Assembly (NCBI RefSeq): GCF_021568795.1
Contig: NZ_JAKGUE010000009.1
Location: 1 to 64,000 of the forward strand
DNA: 64,000 nt
Direction: 5' to 3'
From: Dethiosulfovibrio faecalis
GTDB lineage: Bacteria; Synergistota; Synergistia; Synergistales; Dethiosulfovibrionaceae
The stretch's first letter is position 1; the number at the start of each line of letters is the position of its first letter. Shown here in pieces: positions 53,764-62,217 of this stretch. A program made the position numbers and the translations under genes. Under the pieces are notes generated by a model that saw only the letters and a program-made list of their open reading frames with translations, was not told the DNA's origin and did not search any database.

Positions 53764-55273
53764 ACCGAAAAGGTGTTTTTTTGTATCCCCCTATTACGTT
53801 TTTCTGGGGCCGTTTTTTAAGTATTTCCCCTACTACACCGTCCTCGTCCTTGCTCTCCGTTTCTCCGTCGGGACGGCGAAGCTCCACGCCCTCTTCCACG
53901 ATGGCGATATCCCACGGGAAAGGGAAAGTTCCCTTCGAGAGCTTCCCGCCTTCATCGTCGAGCAAGACCGATAGCCCCTCCGATTCGAGCTTCATTCCAA
54001 TCGACACAGCCCGAGCCTCGTCCTCCTCTCTTTCGAAGCGGATCGAGACCTCCAAGGGCGAGACTACATCGGGCAAAGAGGAAAGATCGAACATGGCCCC
54101 CTCCAAGGAGATCATGTGTACCCTAATGGTCCAGCAAAACGGCCTGGCCCTCTTCCTCTCCTCGTCCACGTAGGTAAGGGAAGGTTCCGAATCGGCGAGC
54201 TCGTTCCAAAGCTCCAACGTCGCCAAAGGGGTTACCGACGCCTCGAAAAGAGGGGCACCACAGAGAGGACACATATCCCCGGGCTCCATCGCAGCAATGT
54301 CCGCCACGGGAGCAGAGAAATCCCTCCCCCACCTGGCGCCGGTGAGATGGTAATCCCTCTCGTTGGCCCCCACGACCGCCCATGAGATTCCCTCCACCGA
54401 TCTGTCCGCAAACAGGACGATTCCCTCGGGGAGCCCGATGGGACCTAGGTACCCGACCAGGTTTCCAAGGAGATCCCGAAGCTCGTCGTCCGACGACGGA
54501 TGCAGATCCGCACCGGCAGCGGCGGACAGCTTGTCCAGAGAGACCGACCTGTCCCCCCTTATAAGAGCGATTACGCCCTTGCCGTCCCGATCGGAGAAAC
54601 ACATGGTCTTGACGGTCTTCTCCGGCGACAGGGACAGAAAATCGCATAGAGAATCTATGGTGCCGACCCCGGGGGTATGGACCCTGGCGAGCTCGGCCTC
54701 GTCTTCGACGGGAGCCCCTCCGAACTCCATAGGGGAGGAGGCAGCCCCTCTCCAGCCGCAGGAACATCCCAGTCCATCAAGCAGGGAGAGATCGCCTCTC
54801 TCACCGTCACGGATCAGACGACACCTCGTTCCCTGACGGACGGTCTCGTCCCATCGTCTGACGGCAAGCCCGACCTCGGCCAGGGCGATTCCCAGGGCCC
54901 TGAAGACGGAGATAGCCATGGAGGCACCCTCTTCTTCGTCGAGACAGTAACCCTGCAGTTCCAGATCGTCTCCCCGCCTCTGGAGGAACAACGCCGGCAG
55001 CTGGACCGATCTCTTTATGTGACGCACCGCTATAGCCAAAGCCCCTTCCGGCACGGGGCAATGGATTCTCTGAGGGGACCAGGAAGCGAGGCCCTCTACG
55101 AGGTAATCCTCAAGCCGCCTGTCCATATACTCTCCCATAGGAAGCCTCATCACCGCGTGGGCGTTGGGGTTCCACATGGCGAATCCGGCCTTCACCATGG
55201 CTATTACGCCTCCGTCTTTAAGTTTGGACGGGGTCTTTCCTCTAGGCGCCAACAGTTCGCTGGACTTCAACAA
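53759..55273 (-). CDS. degenerate prolyl-tRNA synthetase paralogue retaining the editing (INS/YbaK-like) domain
   Basis: A 504-aa protein that aligns by eye with bacterial-type ProRS from end to end. It starts [20 protein letters not shown], has M-R-L-P-M-G-E-Y in place of Y-L-P-L-G-x-R, and keeps the insertion editing domain ([20 protein letters not shown], then K-T-V-K-T, A-L-I-R-G-D, G-P-I-G-L-P, and [13 protein letters not shown]). The class II core is eroded: the motif 2 K-F-R-D-E stretch is deleted, R-G-I-E-V-G-H-I-F is replaced, and motif 3 (G-x-G-x-x-R) reads F-C-W-T-I-R-V. It therefore cannot be an active synthetase. A tRNA or aminoacyl-tRNA binding or editing role is an inference. 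The start is a TTG overlapping the P1 peptidase end; grdA follows. Confidence 0.78.
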   Translation of the reverse strand: MLKSSELLAPRGKTPSKLKDGGVIAMVKAGFAMWNPNAHAVMRLPMGEYMDRRLEDYLVEGLASWSPQRIHCPVPEGALAIAVRHIKRSVQLPALFLQRRGDDLELQGYCLDEEEGASMAISVFRALGIALAEVGLAVRRWDETVRQGTRCRLIRDGERGDLSLLDGLGCSCGWRGAASSPMEFGGAPVEDEAELARVHTPGVGTIDSLCDFLSLSPEKTVKTMCFSDRDGKGVIALIRGDRSVSLDKLSAAAGADLHPSSDDELRDLLGNLVGYLGPIGLPEGIVLFADRSVEGISWAVVGANERDYHLTGARWGRDFSAPVADIAAMEPGDMCPLCGAPLFEASVTPLATLELWNELADSEPSLTYVDEERKRARPFCWTIRVHMISLEGAMFDLSSLPDVVSPLEVSIRFEREEDEARAVSIGMKLESEGLSVLLDDEGGKLSKGTFPFPWDIAIVEEGVELRRPDGETESKDEDGVVGEILKKRPQKNVIGGYKKTPFRL

Positions 55274-56322
55274 CGTTCATACCCCCCGACTATGTGTTCT
55301 TTGAACTCGGCCAGGCTTCTCCTCTTCCTGCCCTCCCGTCCCTCAACCGGGGAAGAGAGGAGCATGGAGTCGATCACAGATTCCTCCGTAGCCTCCACTA
55401 CGGCCCGGAAGAAGCGGTTCGCCAAGTTATCGCTGACAGGGGAGACCTCGACCGGTTTCACCCCTTCGTGGGGTATCCTGTAAGCCGTAGAGAAGGCCAA
55501 TGCGATCTCTCCGCTCCCGTTTCCGATGTAGGCACCGGTCCTGACTATGCCCACCGACGCCCTCTTGCAGAGTCGCTTAAGTTGTCTGGAGGTCATGGGA
55601 GCATCGGTGGCGACGATCGCTATTATCGATCCCTGTTCCTTCAGTCTCTCCGGAGGAGCCTCCCGGAAAATAGCCTTCCCCACCTTGATCCCGTCGATCG
55701 ACAGGTCTCTCATCTCGCCGAAATTCGAGAGCACCAACACTCCCACGGTGTAGCGGACCCCGTCCAGATCCACCAGACGGGAAGAGCTCCCGATGCCCCC
55801 CTTGAGCTGATAGCAGGACATGCCCTTGCCCGCTCCGACGTCTCCCATGGAGAAATCCGGCGAGGCAGATCTAACTGCCTCTCCTACATGTCGGGGGTTA
55901 ACGTTAAGCCCTCTTATATCGTTCAGAAAACCGTCGTTACACTCACACACCACCGAATTTACCGTTCCTGTGGTGTCTCCGATCCCCTCGTCCAAGGCCA
56001 GCATCTCGTCGACCAGCCCTCTGACGCAGTCTCCCACCGAAAGGGTGTTGGTCAGCACGATCGGGGTCTCCAGGGTTCCCAGTTCCTCCATCTGGACTAG
56101 TCCCACCGACTTTCCGAACCCGTTTATGACGTGGCAACCGGCGGGGAACTTGTGTCTGAAGGTATTTCCCGGTCCCGGTATTATCGCCGTTACCCCGGTC
56201 TTCACCGGTCCGTCGTCCAAGGTGACGTGCCCCACCGATACTCCCTGGACATCGCCTATGGAGTTTTTCGGACCGATTGGCATAAAACCGATCTCTATTC
56301 CCATCTCCCTGGCTCTTACCAT
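55267..56322 (-). CDS. P1-family (DmpA-type) N-terminal nucleophile aminopeptidase
   Basis: A 351-aa self-processing peptidase. By spacing, Asn200, Ser232, Ser270 and Glu272 match DmpA Asn218, Ser250, Ser288 and Glu290. Gly231-Ser232 (EQGSIIAIVATDAPM) is the predicted autocleavage site and N-G-S-G-E-I-A-L-A-F-S-T-A holds the other pair. The early motifs I-G-D-V-x-G-V-S-V-G-H-V-T-L and K-G-G-I-G-S-S-S-R are also typical. Members release N-terminal residues, including D-amino acids or beta-amino acids. The ATG has GGGAG 8 nt upstream. It overlaps the ProRS-like gene and follows xth by 12 nt. Confidence 0.9.
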   Translation of the reverse strand: MVRAREMGIEIGFMPIGPKNSIGDVQGVSVGHVTLDDGPVKTGVTAIIPGPGNTFRHKFPAGCHVINGFGKSVGLVQMEELGTLETPIVLTNTLSVGDCVRGLVDEMLALDEGIGDTTGTVNSVVCECNDGFLNDIRGLNVNPRHVGEAVRSASPDFSMGDVGAGKGMSCYQLKGGIGSSSRLVDLDGVRYTVGVLVLSNFGEMRDLSIDGIKVGKAIFREAPPERLKEQGSIIAIVATDAPMTSRQLKRLCKRASVGIVRTGAYIGNGSGEIALAFSTAYRIPHEGVKPVEVSPVSDNLANRFFRAVVEATEESVIDSMLLSSPVEGREGRKRRSLAEFKEHIVGGYERC

Positions 56323-56334
56323 ATCGACGTCTCC

Positions 56335-57114
56335 CTAAAGGTCGAAAGAGGCCAATACCGGCGTGTGATCCGAGGGTTTTTCCCAACCTCGAGGGTCCCG
56401 ATATACCCAGCTGTCCGACGATAACCTGGCCAGATCGGGAGAAGCCAGGATATGATCTATCCTCCAGCCGATGTTTCTGTCCAGGGCGTTCTTAACCCGA
56501 TAGTCCCAGAAGGAAAACTCCCCTTCCTCCGGCCGATGGGACCGGAAAACGTCCACCAGCCCCTGACAGACGGCCCCGAAGAGGTCCCTGATATCCCTGT
56601 GAAAGCATACATGATTCGTCTTGTTCTTGGGGTTGGCGACGTCCTTTTCCTCCGGAGCTACGTTCATATCCCCCACCCACAGGACCCTCTTGCCGTCGGA
56701 GATACGGTCGGAGATGGTCGTCTGGGTCCGTCTCAGAAACTCCTGTTTCATCAGATAATCGTCGTGATCGATGGATTTTCCCTGAGGAACGTAGGTGTTC
56801 ATAACCCAGATATCGCCGAAGCGAACCGACAGAGCCCTTGTGTCGAAGACAGGTTCCTTTCCGTCGTCGAGACCGTAGACTATTTCGTCCGGCTCCTCCA
56901 GGGAGGCGATCGCCACGCCGTTGTAGCTTTTCTGGCCTCTGAAGGCCACAAAGTACCCCATGTCCACGAAGGCCTGGAGAGGAAAATCCTCGTCCCTCGC
57001 CTTGGTTTCCTGAAGACACAGGACGTCCACTTTGCTATCATTGAGCCATCTCTCCAAAACGGGAAGTCGGCTTCTCACCGAGTTGACGTTGAAGGTCGCT
57101 ATGGTCCAGGACAC
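56335..57114 (-). CDS. xth: exodeoxyribonuclease III
   Basis: A 259-aa AP endonuclease/3'-5' exonuclease for base-excision repair. The signatures ATFNVNSVRSRLPVLERWL, C-L-Q-E-T-K, W-V-G-D-M-N-V-A-P and the C-terminal W-R-I-D-H-I-L-A-S and S-D-H-T-P-V are all present. The start is a GTG (MSWTIATFNVN). It may share a transcript with the P1 peptidase downstream. Confidence 0.95.
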   Translation of the reverse strand: MSWTIATFNVNSVRSRLPVLERWLNDSKVDVLCLQETKARDEDFPLQAFVDMGYFVAFRGQKSYNGVAIASLEEPDEIVYGLDDGKEPVFDTRALSVRFGDIWVMNTYVPQGKSIDHDDYLMKQEFLRRTQTTISDRISDGKRVLWVGDMNVAPEEKDVANPKNKTNHVCFHRDIRDLFGAVCQGLVDVFRSHRPEEGEFSFWDYRVKNALDRNIGWRIDHILASPDLARLSSDSWVYRDPRGWEKPSDHTPVLASFDL

Positions 57115-57187
57115 TGAGATCCCCGCCTTTCTAGTCGATTTAGCCTACATTCTACATCAATCGGGGAGACGAAGAGGAGGTCGGTAA

Positions 57188-58192
57188 ATGAAGATACAAA
57201 GACAGAGTCGCTACCTTTTGGGCTGGATATCGGGAGTGACCTTGACGGGGATACTGGGAATGAGGTTTTTTCTTGGCCTGTCGTGGGTGGACTCGATCTT
57301 CTATACCGCCACCACAGTCTCCACCGTGGGATACGGAGCCCCTCCGGGAGTGAACGACTCGGACAAGCTTTTTCTCGCTATTCTCATCGCCGCCAGTCTG
57401 GGGACGGTGGGATACGCCATAGGCATAGTCAGCCAGAATTTCTTCACCATGCACATAAGGGCCTCCCTGGGCAAGGGACACGACAGGAGGATAAAAAGGA
57501 TGGACAATCACTGGATAATATGCGGACTGGGAAGATACGGTCGACAGGTGGCGGCGATGCTGCGACACGAGGAAGTGCCCTTCTCCGTAATAGAGAGCAA
57601 AGAGGAGGTGGTCCTGGAGGCCAGGGATCAGGGGTATCTCATGGTACAGGGCGACGCCAGCGAGGAGGACGCGCTGCTCAACGCCGGGGTCGAGAGAGCC
57701 AAGGGACTTATCGTCACCCTCGACAGCGACGCCCAGACGGTGTACGTCGCACTGACCGCCAGAGCCCTCAACAGGGATATCCACATAGTGGCCCGAGCCA
57801 GCGACACTAAATCCGTATCGGTTCTGACCAAGGCAGGGGTCAACAGGGTGGTCAACCCGGTGATAGCGGGATCGGCTTCTCTGGTCCGAGCCTCGCTCAA
57901 ACCCTCTGTCGCGGATCTTCTGGACCTGGTGGTCATGTCGAGAAAACTGGACCTCGACTTCTCCACCGTGACGGTGGAAAAAGGGTCCTCCCTGGCGGGG
58001 AAGACCCTTATGGAACTCGACTTCAGAAACGCTTACGACGTCACGGTCCTTGCCATACTAGGCGCCAACGACGCCCCGGTGTACAACCCAACGGGAGGTC
58101 AGACCATAAAGGGCGGCGACAGGATAATGGTCTTCGGAGAAAGACATCGTATAGCGTCTCTAAGGGAAGCCCTCGGGAAACTGGCTACCTAA
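57188..58192 (+). CDS. two-TM potassium channel with RCK (TrkA-N/TrkA-C) domains
   Basis: A 334-aa protein with two membrane spans (about residues 10-27 and 58-80) around a pore loop bearing the selectivity filter TVSTVGYG. A cytoplasmic TrkA-N Rossmann domain (IICGLGRYGRQVAAML, about 110-230) and a TrkA-C domain (about 250-330) follow, as in MthK-type channels. The ATG follows GGAGGTCGGTAA. Its stop overlaps that of the convergent hydroxyacid dehydrogenase by 4 bp. Confidence 0.92.
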   Translation: MKIQRQSRYLLGWISGVTLTGILGMRFFLGLSWVDSIFYTATTVSTVGYGAPPGVNDSDKLFLAILIAASLGTVGYAIGIVSQNFFTMHIRASLGKGHDRRIKRMDNHWIICGLGRYGRQVAAMLRHEEVPFSVIESKEEVVLEARDQGYLMVQGDASEEDALLNAGVERAKGLIVTLDSDAQTVYVALTARALNRDIHIVARASDTKSVSVLTKAGVNRVVNPVIAGSASLVRASLKPSVADLLDLVVMSRKLDLDFSTVTVEKGSSLAGKTLMELDFRNAYDVTVLAILGANDAPVYNPTGGQTIKGGDRIMVFGERHRIASLREALGKLAT

Positions 58193-59172
58193 CAGAGATA
58201 CTCGTCCTTTCGGACCAGTCCGGAAGGTCCATCTCCGTCCAGGATCCTTAGGCAGTTCTCAAGAGCTATCTCCAATGCCTCGCCGGGAGCCGTCTCGGTC
58301 TGGTTCGAGTTGTGAGACGAGCCCACAAGATTCGGCAACTCCATCAGCGGTTCATCGGTGGAGAAGACCCCTCCGTCTCTGGGCTCGTTCCACCAGACGT
58401 CAAAAGCGGCGAAGAAATCGGGGCTGCTCTTCAGTCTGCGATAGAGAGCCCCTTCGTCCACGATGGCGGCCCTGGCTATGTTTACCAAAATTGCGTCGTC
58501 CTTCATGGAAGCCAGGACATCGTCGTCGAAAAGACCATCGGTCTCCTTGGTCAGAGGAAGCGCCAGGACCACCAGATCGGCCTGTCCTAGAGCATCCCTG
58601 AGCCCCGACATGGTCCAGCCCCTGCTGAGAAGGGAATCCTCCGGCCTACGCCTCCCCAGACCTTGGACCTCCATTCCGAACCGAGACAATACCGACGCTG
58701 TTTCCCTGCCGATTCCACCATAGCCCACTATGAGGGCAACCTTGTCCTTCAGTGTTTTAAGCCCGTATCCCATAAAACCGAACGTCCCATCCGACAGGTC
58801 CCTGGTCTGCTGGACCAGCCTCCTGGAGCAACACAGGGCCATAGCAAGGACGTGCTCCGCTATGGGAGGAGCCCAACCGCCCACGTTGGCGTAGAGATCG
58901 GTATCGTCGCCCAGACGATCCATCGGAACCTGGTCCACCCCGGCCGAAACCGTCTGGACCGCAGGAACCTTCCTCAGAGCCGCCCATTCCCCATCGGACA
59001 ACTCCTTTGAAGTGAGAAACTGACAGAGAAGAAGATCGCATTTTTCAAGCTCTCCCGGCCTGTCTTCCTCGGCGAGGTCCTTCAACCAAACGACCTCTCT
59101 GCCTTTAAGTATCCTCTCCACCTTCTCCGATACCCCGTCGGGTCCGAAGGTTATCCCTATCCTGCCGGACAT
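58189..59172 (-). CDS. D-2-hydroxyacid dehydrogenase family protein
   Basis: A 327-aa NAD(P)-dependent dehydrogenase. The Rossmann motif VALIVGYGGIGRETASVLSR, the catalytic-domain stretch N-I-A-R-A-A-I-V-D-E-G-A-L and the catalytic His in G-S-S-H-N-S-N are visible. The frame reaches 59214, but the ATG at 59172 has GGAGGG 5 nt upstream. Substrates in this family vary (2-oxo acids such as glyoxylate or hydroxypyruvate), and the sequence does not say which. Confidence 0.87.
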   Translation of the reverse strand: MSGRIGITFGPDGVSEKVERILKGREVVWLKDLAEEDRPGELEKCDLLLCQFLTSKELSDGEWAALRKVPAVQTVSAGVDQVPMDRLGDDTDLYANVGGWAPPIAEHVLAMALCCSRRLVQQTRDLSDGTFGFMGYGLKTLKDKVALIVGYGGIGRETASVLSRFGMEVQGLGRRRPEDSLLSRGWTMSGLRDALGQADLVVLALPLTKETDGLFDDDVLASMKDDAILVNIARAAIVDEGALYRRLKSSPDFFAAFDVWWNEPRDGGVFSTDEPLMELPNLVGSSHNSNQTETAPGEALEIALENCLRILDGDGPSGLVRKDEYLC

Positions 59173-59370
59173 AAAAACCCTCCTTTTATCCTCGATCATG
59201 CCCACCGGGGGCATATCGGCAGACTACAAAGTCATTTTACTATCGTAGCCCGCGATCAGCAAAGGTCAAAAAAGGTCACCTCCTAAAAACACTTTAACGA
59301 CATGAACAGAGGGCTTTTCAGATCCACAATCGGATGTAAAATAACAGAAAAAGAGCAAGGCGGTGACCCT

Positions 59371-59988
59371 ATGAGATACGAAGACACCCCTCCTGCCGTG
59401 AGGGTCAGAAAAAAGGAAAGCTCCTGTTCCGCCAAGGAAACACCTAATCTCGATTCCTCTCTTATATCCCAGATGTCCACCGCCACCATCGCGGCGGTCA
59501 GATCGGCCCTACGAGGCCTTACCGATGGAGATGGAGCCGCCCTGGCACAGGCCGCCAGAAACGGGCATATAGTAGAGGAACTGTTCATGCAGGAGAACGA
59601 CCTCTCTCAGATGGAATCGCCGGAGAGAGACCTCCTCGACCTGGCGAAAAGGCTCAGCCACGTGGCCTCTCTAGCGGTAGAGGCAGGCAGAGAGAACGAC
59701 GTAATGAGATCCGTGATGGACGAACTCCCCCTCTATATCGAGACTATACTGGACGACCTCGCCCCGTCGCCGGCGAGATGCTATCTGCCATCCTCCGGCG
59801 TCAGAGCCTCCAGAAAAAGGCTTTCGTGCATAAAGGACGAGTTGGTGAACTCCATGACCAGGACCTCCGATCCGAAGGCGATAAGATCGGGAATCTCCAT
59901 ATTCAAGCTGATAGAGCATCTGGAAGAGGTCATGCCTTTGGCTATAAAGGTCGGAGCCGCCTTGTCCAAAGCGAGGAAAAGGATATAA
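59371..59988 (+). CDS. helical protein of unknown function
   Basis: A 205-aa soluble, mostly helical protein that I do not recognise. There is no signal peptide or metal motif; helices rich in Ala, Glu and Asp with conserved-looking L-A-K-R-L-S-H-V-A-S-L-A and M-D-E-L-P-L-Y-I-E stretches recall PhoU-like bundles only in texture. The ATG at 59371 follows AAGGCGGTGA; an earlier frame start at 59302 lacks a site. It precedes the rubrerythrin gene by 56 bp on the same strand. Confidence 0.65.
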   Translation: MRYEDTPPAVRVRKKESSCSAKETPNLDSSLISQMSTATIAAVRSALRGLTDGDGAALAQAARNGHIVEELFMQENDLSQMESPERDLLDLAKRLSHVASLAVEAGRENDVMRSVMDELPLYIETILDDLAPSPARCYLPSSGVRASRKRLSCIKDELVNSMTRTSDPKAIRSGISIFKLIEHLEEVMPLAIKVGAALSKARKRI

Positions 59989-60044
59989 TGTGAATATACG
60001 GTTCTTTCAAAAAAATCCATCGATAGAGGAGGGGAGGATTTTTC

Positions 60045-60503
60045 ATGAAGATGAAAGAAGCACTGGAGCTAGCTATCCACGCGGAGATAGAGGCCGGAGA
60101 GTTCTACAGGGCCTGGGCGGAGAACGCCGACAAGGATTACCTTAAAAAAGAACTCGAAGACCTGGCTATATGGGAAGGAGAGCACGAAGAGGGGCTCAAG
60201 AAACTGTACCTACAGGAATTCGGGGTCGCTTTCGAGAGGGATCCGTCCACTGTGGTTGAACCGGAACTGAAGGTCCAGACAAAGGACTTCGGCGACGTCA
60301 CCAGTCTTCTCAGGATAGCCTCCGCCGCCTATCTGTCCGAGATGCGCGCAGCCGAGCTATACGAAAGGATGGCGGAGGGCTCCACCGGAGAGGCCAAGGA
60401 CATCTTCGTCAAGCTCAAGAAGATGGAGGAAAGCCACATGGACCTGGCCAAGAAAAGGTATATGAGCATAAGGGAGGACGTCGTGGGCTTCAAGGCCTTC
60501 TGA
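60045..60503 (+). CDS. rubrerythrin-like ferritin-fold protein
   Basis: A 152-aa four-helix diiron protein. The E-x-x-H pairs lie in IHAEIEAGEFYRAW with E-G-E-H-E-E, and in S-E-M-R-A-A-E-L-Y-E-R-M with E-E-S-H. It lacks the rubredoxin domain of full rubrerythrin. Members protect anaerobes from peroxide or store iron. The ATG follows GGAGGGGAGG-like sequence. A strong hairpin terminator follows. Confidence 0.87.
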   Translation: MKMKEALELAIHAEIEAGEFYRAWAENADKDYLKKELEDLAIWEGEHEEGLKKLYLQEFGVAFERDPSTVVEPELKVQTKDFGDVTSLLRIASAAYLSEMRAAELYERMAEGSTGEAKDIFVKLKKMEESHMDLAKKRYMSIREDVVGFKAF

Positions 60504-60529
60504 TTCTGCCCTTCCTGTGAACACCGAGA

Positions 60530-60577
60530 AAAGGCGCCGAGGACGGGGGGACACCCCCATGACCTCGGCGCCTTTAG
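60530..60577. terminator. bidirectional terminator between rubrerythrin and the acyl-CoA synthetase
   Basis: AAAGGCGCCGAGG pairs with CCTCGGCGCCTTT around a 20-base loop that can itself fold (GGGGG with CCCCC). Confidence 0.85.
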
Positions 60578-60582
60578 AAAGA

Positions 60583-62049
60583 TCAGAGATCCCTGAGTTT
60601 TCTCCTGAGAACCTTTCCCGACGGAGACATGGGAAGACCCTCGACGAAATCCACCTTCCTGGGGATCTTGTAATGGGCAAGCTTGCCTTTGCAATAGGAT
60701 ATAAGCTCTCTGGCCGATACGGACCGGCCCTCCTCCAAAACGACGAAGGCCCTTCCTATCTCGCCCTGAACCGGATGAGCCATGGCGACCACCGCCACCT
60801 GGGCAACCGCCGGATGGCGACTGATGACCCTTTCCACCTCCTGGGGGTACACGTTGAACCCTCCCACGATTATTATGTCGGTAGCCCTGTCCAGGACGGT
60901 GATATATCCGTCCTCGTCGAACCTCACGATATCCCCGGTGTTGTACCATCCGTCGATCATCCGCTCCGCCGTGACCTCCGGAGCCTTATAGTAACCGTCG
61001 AACACCGACGGACCCTTGACCCAGAGGATGCCGTCCTCCCCGGGGCCCAACGCCTTGCCGGAGTCGTCCCGGACCTCCCAGCTATAACCGGGGATCACAG
61101 GACCGATTGTCCCCAGCTTTCTGGAGTCGTAACTCGGGTTGACCGCCACTACCGGCGAACACTCGGTGGTTCCGTATCCCTCGAGCAAGGGCACACCTAA
61201 AAACTCCTTCGACGCCGAGTCCAGCTCGAGATTCAGACGGTCTCCTCCGGTAACGACCATACGGACCGATTCGGGACGTGGAGCTCCGTGAACTATGGCC
61301 CTCTTGAGGAAGTCCACCATGGCTGGGACGAGAAGGAGAACGGTGGCCCTCCCCTCCTTTATGGCCTCCAGCGTCCCTCCGGGGGGCATGAAAAGGGGGA
61401 CGACTACCTGCATCGCACCGTGGACCAGTCCCATCAGCCCTCCCAGGGTAAGCCCGAAAGAGTGAAAGTTGGGAAGGGCCCACAGGATTCGGTCCTCCCG
61501 GCCCAGCTTGAGCACGGACCAGCAGACGTCCACGTTGTCCAATAGATTGCTATGGGACAGGGGAACGGCCTTGGGCAGACCGGTGGTTCCGGAGGTAGCG
61601 AAGATGACCGCCATGTCCCCGCCGGTTCTCTCCGTGTCGGCTTTACCGGAAAGGAAGGATATCGGACCGTCCAAAGGCATCCTTGATACGGTGTATCCCT
61701 CCACGGACTTCTCCGTCTTGTCGTCGCCTTCTCCGCAAACGACGGTAAAAGGGTCCACCAGGTCCAATGTAGGCAACAATACGTCCGACCCGGCGCGATA
61801 GTTGAGAGGTACGACGGTCCCCTTAAGTCGCCAAACCGCCAGAGCCAGGGCCAAAAAGGCGGGGCAGTTGGGAAGCAACGTCACCAGACGATGGCCTTCG
61901 CCGAATCCGGCCTCCCTCAACAGGACCTCGTCTCTGTCAGCCATAGAGGACAGTTCCGACCTGTTCAGCCAATCGCCGTTCCACCAAAGGGCCTTGGCCT
62001 CTCCGTCCTCTGCGAGAACGGATGAAATCCTCTCTTCCAATCTTTCCAC
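60583..62049 (-). CDS. AMP-dependent acyl-CoA synthetase/ligase
   Basis: A 488-aa adenylate-forming enzyme. Core motifs: A3 TSGTTGLPKAVPLSHSN, A5 L-L-E-G-Y-G-T-T-E-C-S-P, A7 YNTGDIVRFDEDGYITVLDR and the A10 lysine in M-S-P-S-G-K-V-L-R-R-K. It activates a carboxylic acid, probably a medium or long-chain fatty or aryl acid, to its CoA thioester. The frame reaches 62166, but a GTG at 62049 is 7 nt behind GGAGG. It is divergent from the M20 amidohydrolase. Confidence 0.9.
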   Translation of the reverse strand: MERLEERISSVLAEDGEAKALWWNGDWLNRSELSSMADRDEVLLREAGFGEGHRLVTLLPNCPAFLALALAVWRLKGTVVPLNYRAGSDVLLPTLDLVDPFTVVCGEGDDKTEKSVEGYTVSRMPLDGPISFLSGKADTERTGGDMAVIFATSGTTGLPKAVPLSHSNLLDNVDVCWSVLKLGREDRILWALPNFHSFGLTLGGLMGLVHGAMQVVVPLFMPPGGTLEAIKEGRATVLLLVPAMVDFLKRAIVHGAPRPESVRMVVTGGDRLNLELDSASKEFLGVPLLEGYGTTECSPVVAVNPSYDSRKLGTIGPVIPGYSWEVRDDSGKALGPGEDGILWVKGPSVFDGYYKAPEVTAERMIDGWYNTGDIVRFDEDGYITVLDRATDIIIVGGFNVYPQEVERVISRHPAVAQVAVVAMAHPVQGEIGRAFVVLEEGRSVSARELISYCKGKLAHYKIPRKVDFVEGLPMSPSGKVLRRKLRDL

Positions 62050-62217
62050 TCTAACTCCTCCCCCGGGTTCCCCCAATACGTTAGAATACATATAGGGGAA
62101 CATTGTAATATCTAAAGCCCTTCCTGTCCAAAGGGATGCATCGAAAAGCACATACCTAAGACCCATCCAGTGGTATCATTGTGTCATTCCACCAAGAGGA
62201 TGCGGAGGGAAAACCCT

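Noticed and set aside
55267-56322. Loss of the catalytic serine in the P1 peptidase, since Glu203 follows the first N-F-G motif
   Set aside because: Spacing to DmpA residues shows that N-F-G holds Asn200 (Asn218 equivalent), and the nucleophile is Ser232 after Gly231; the active site is complete.
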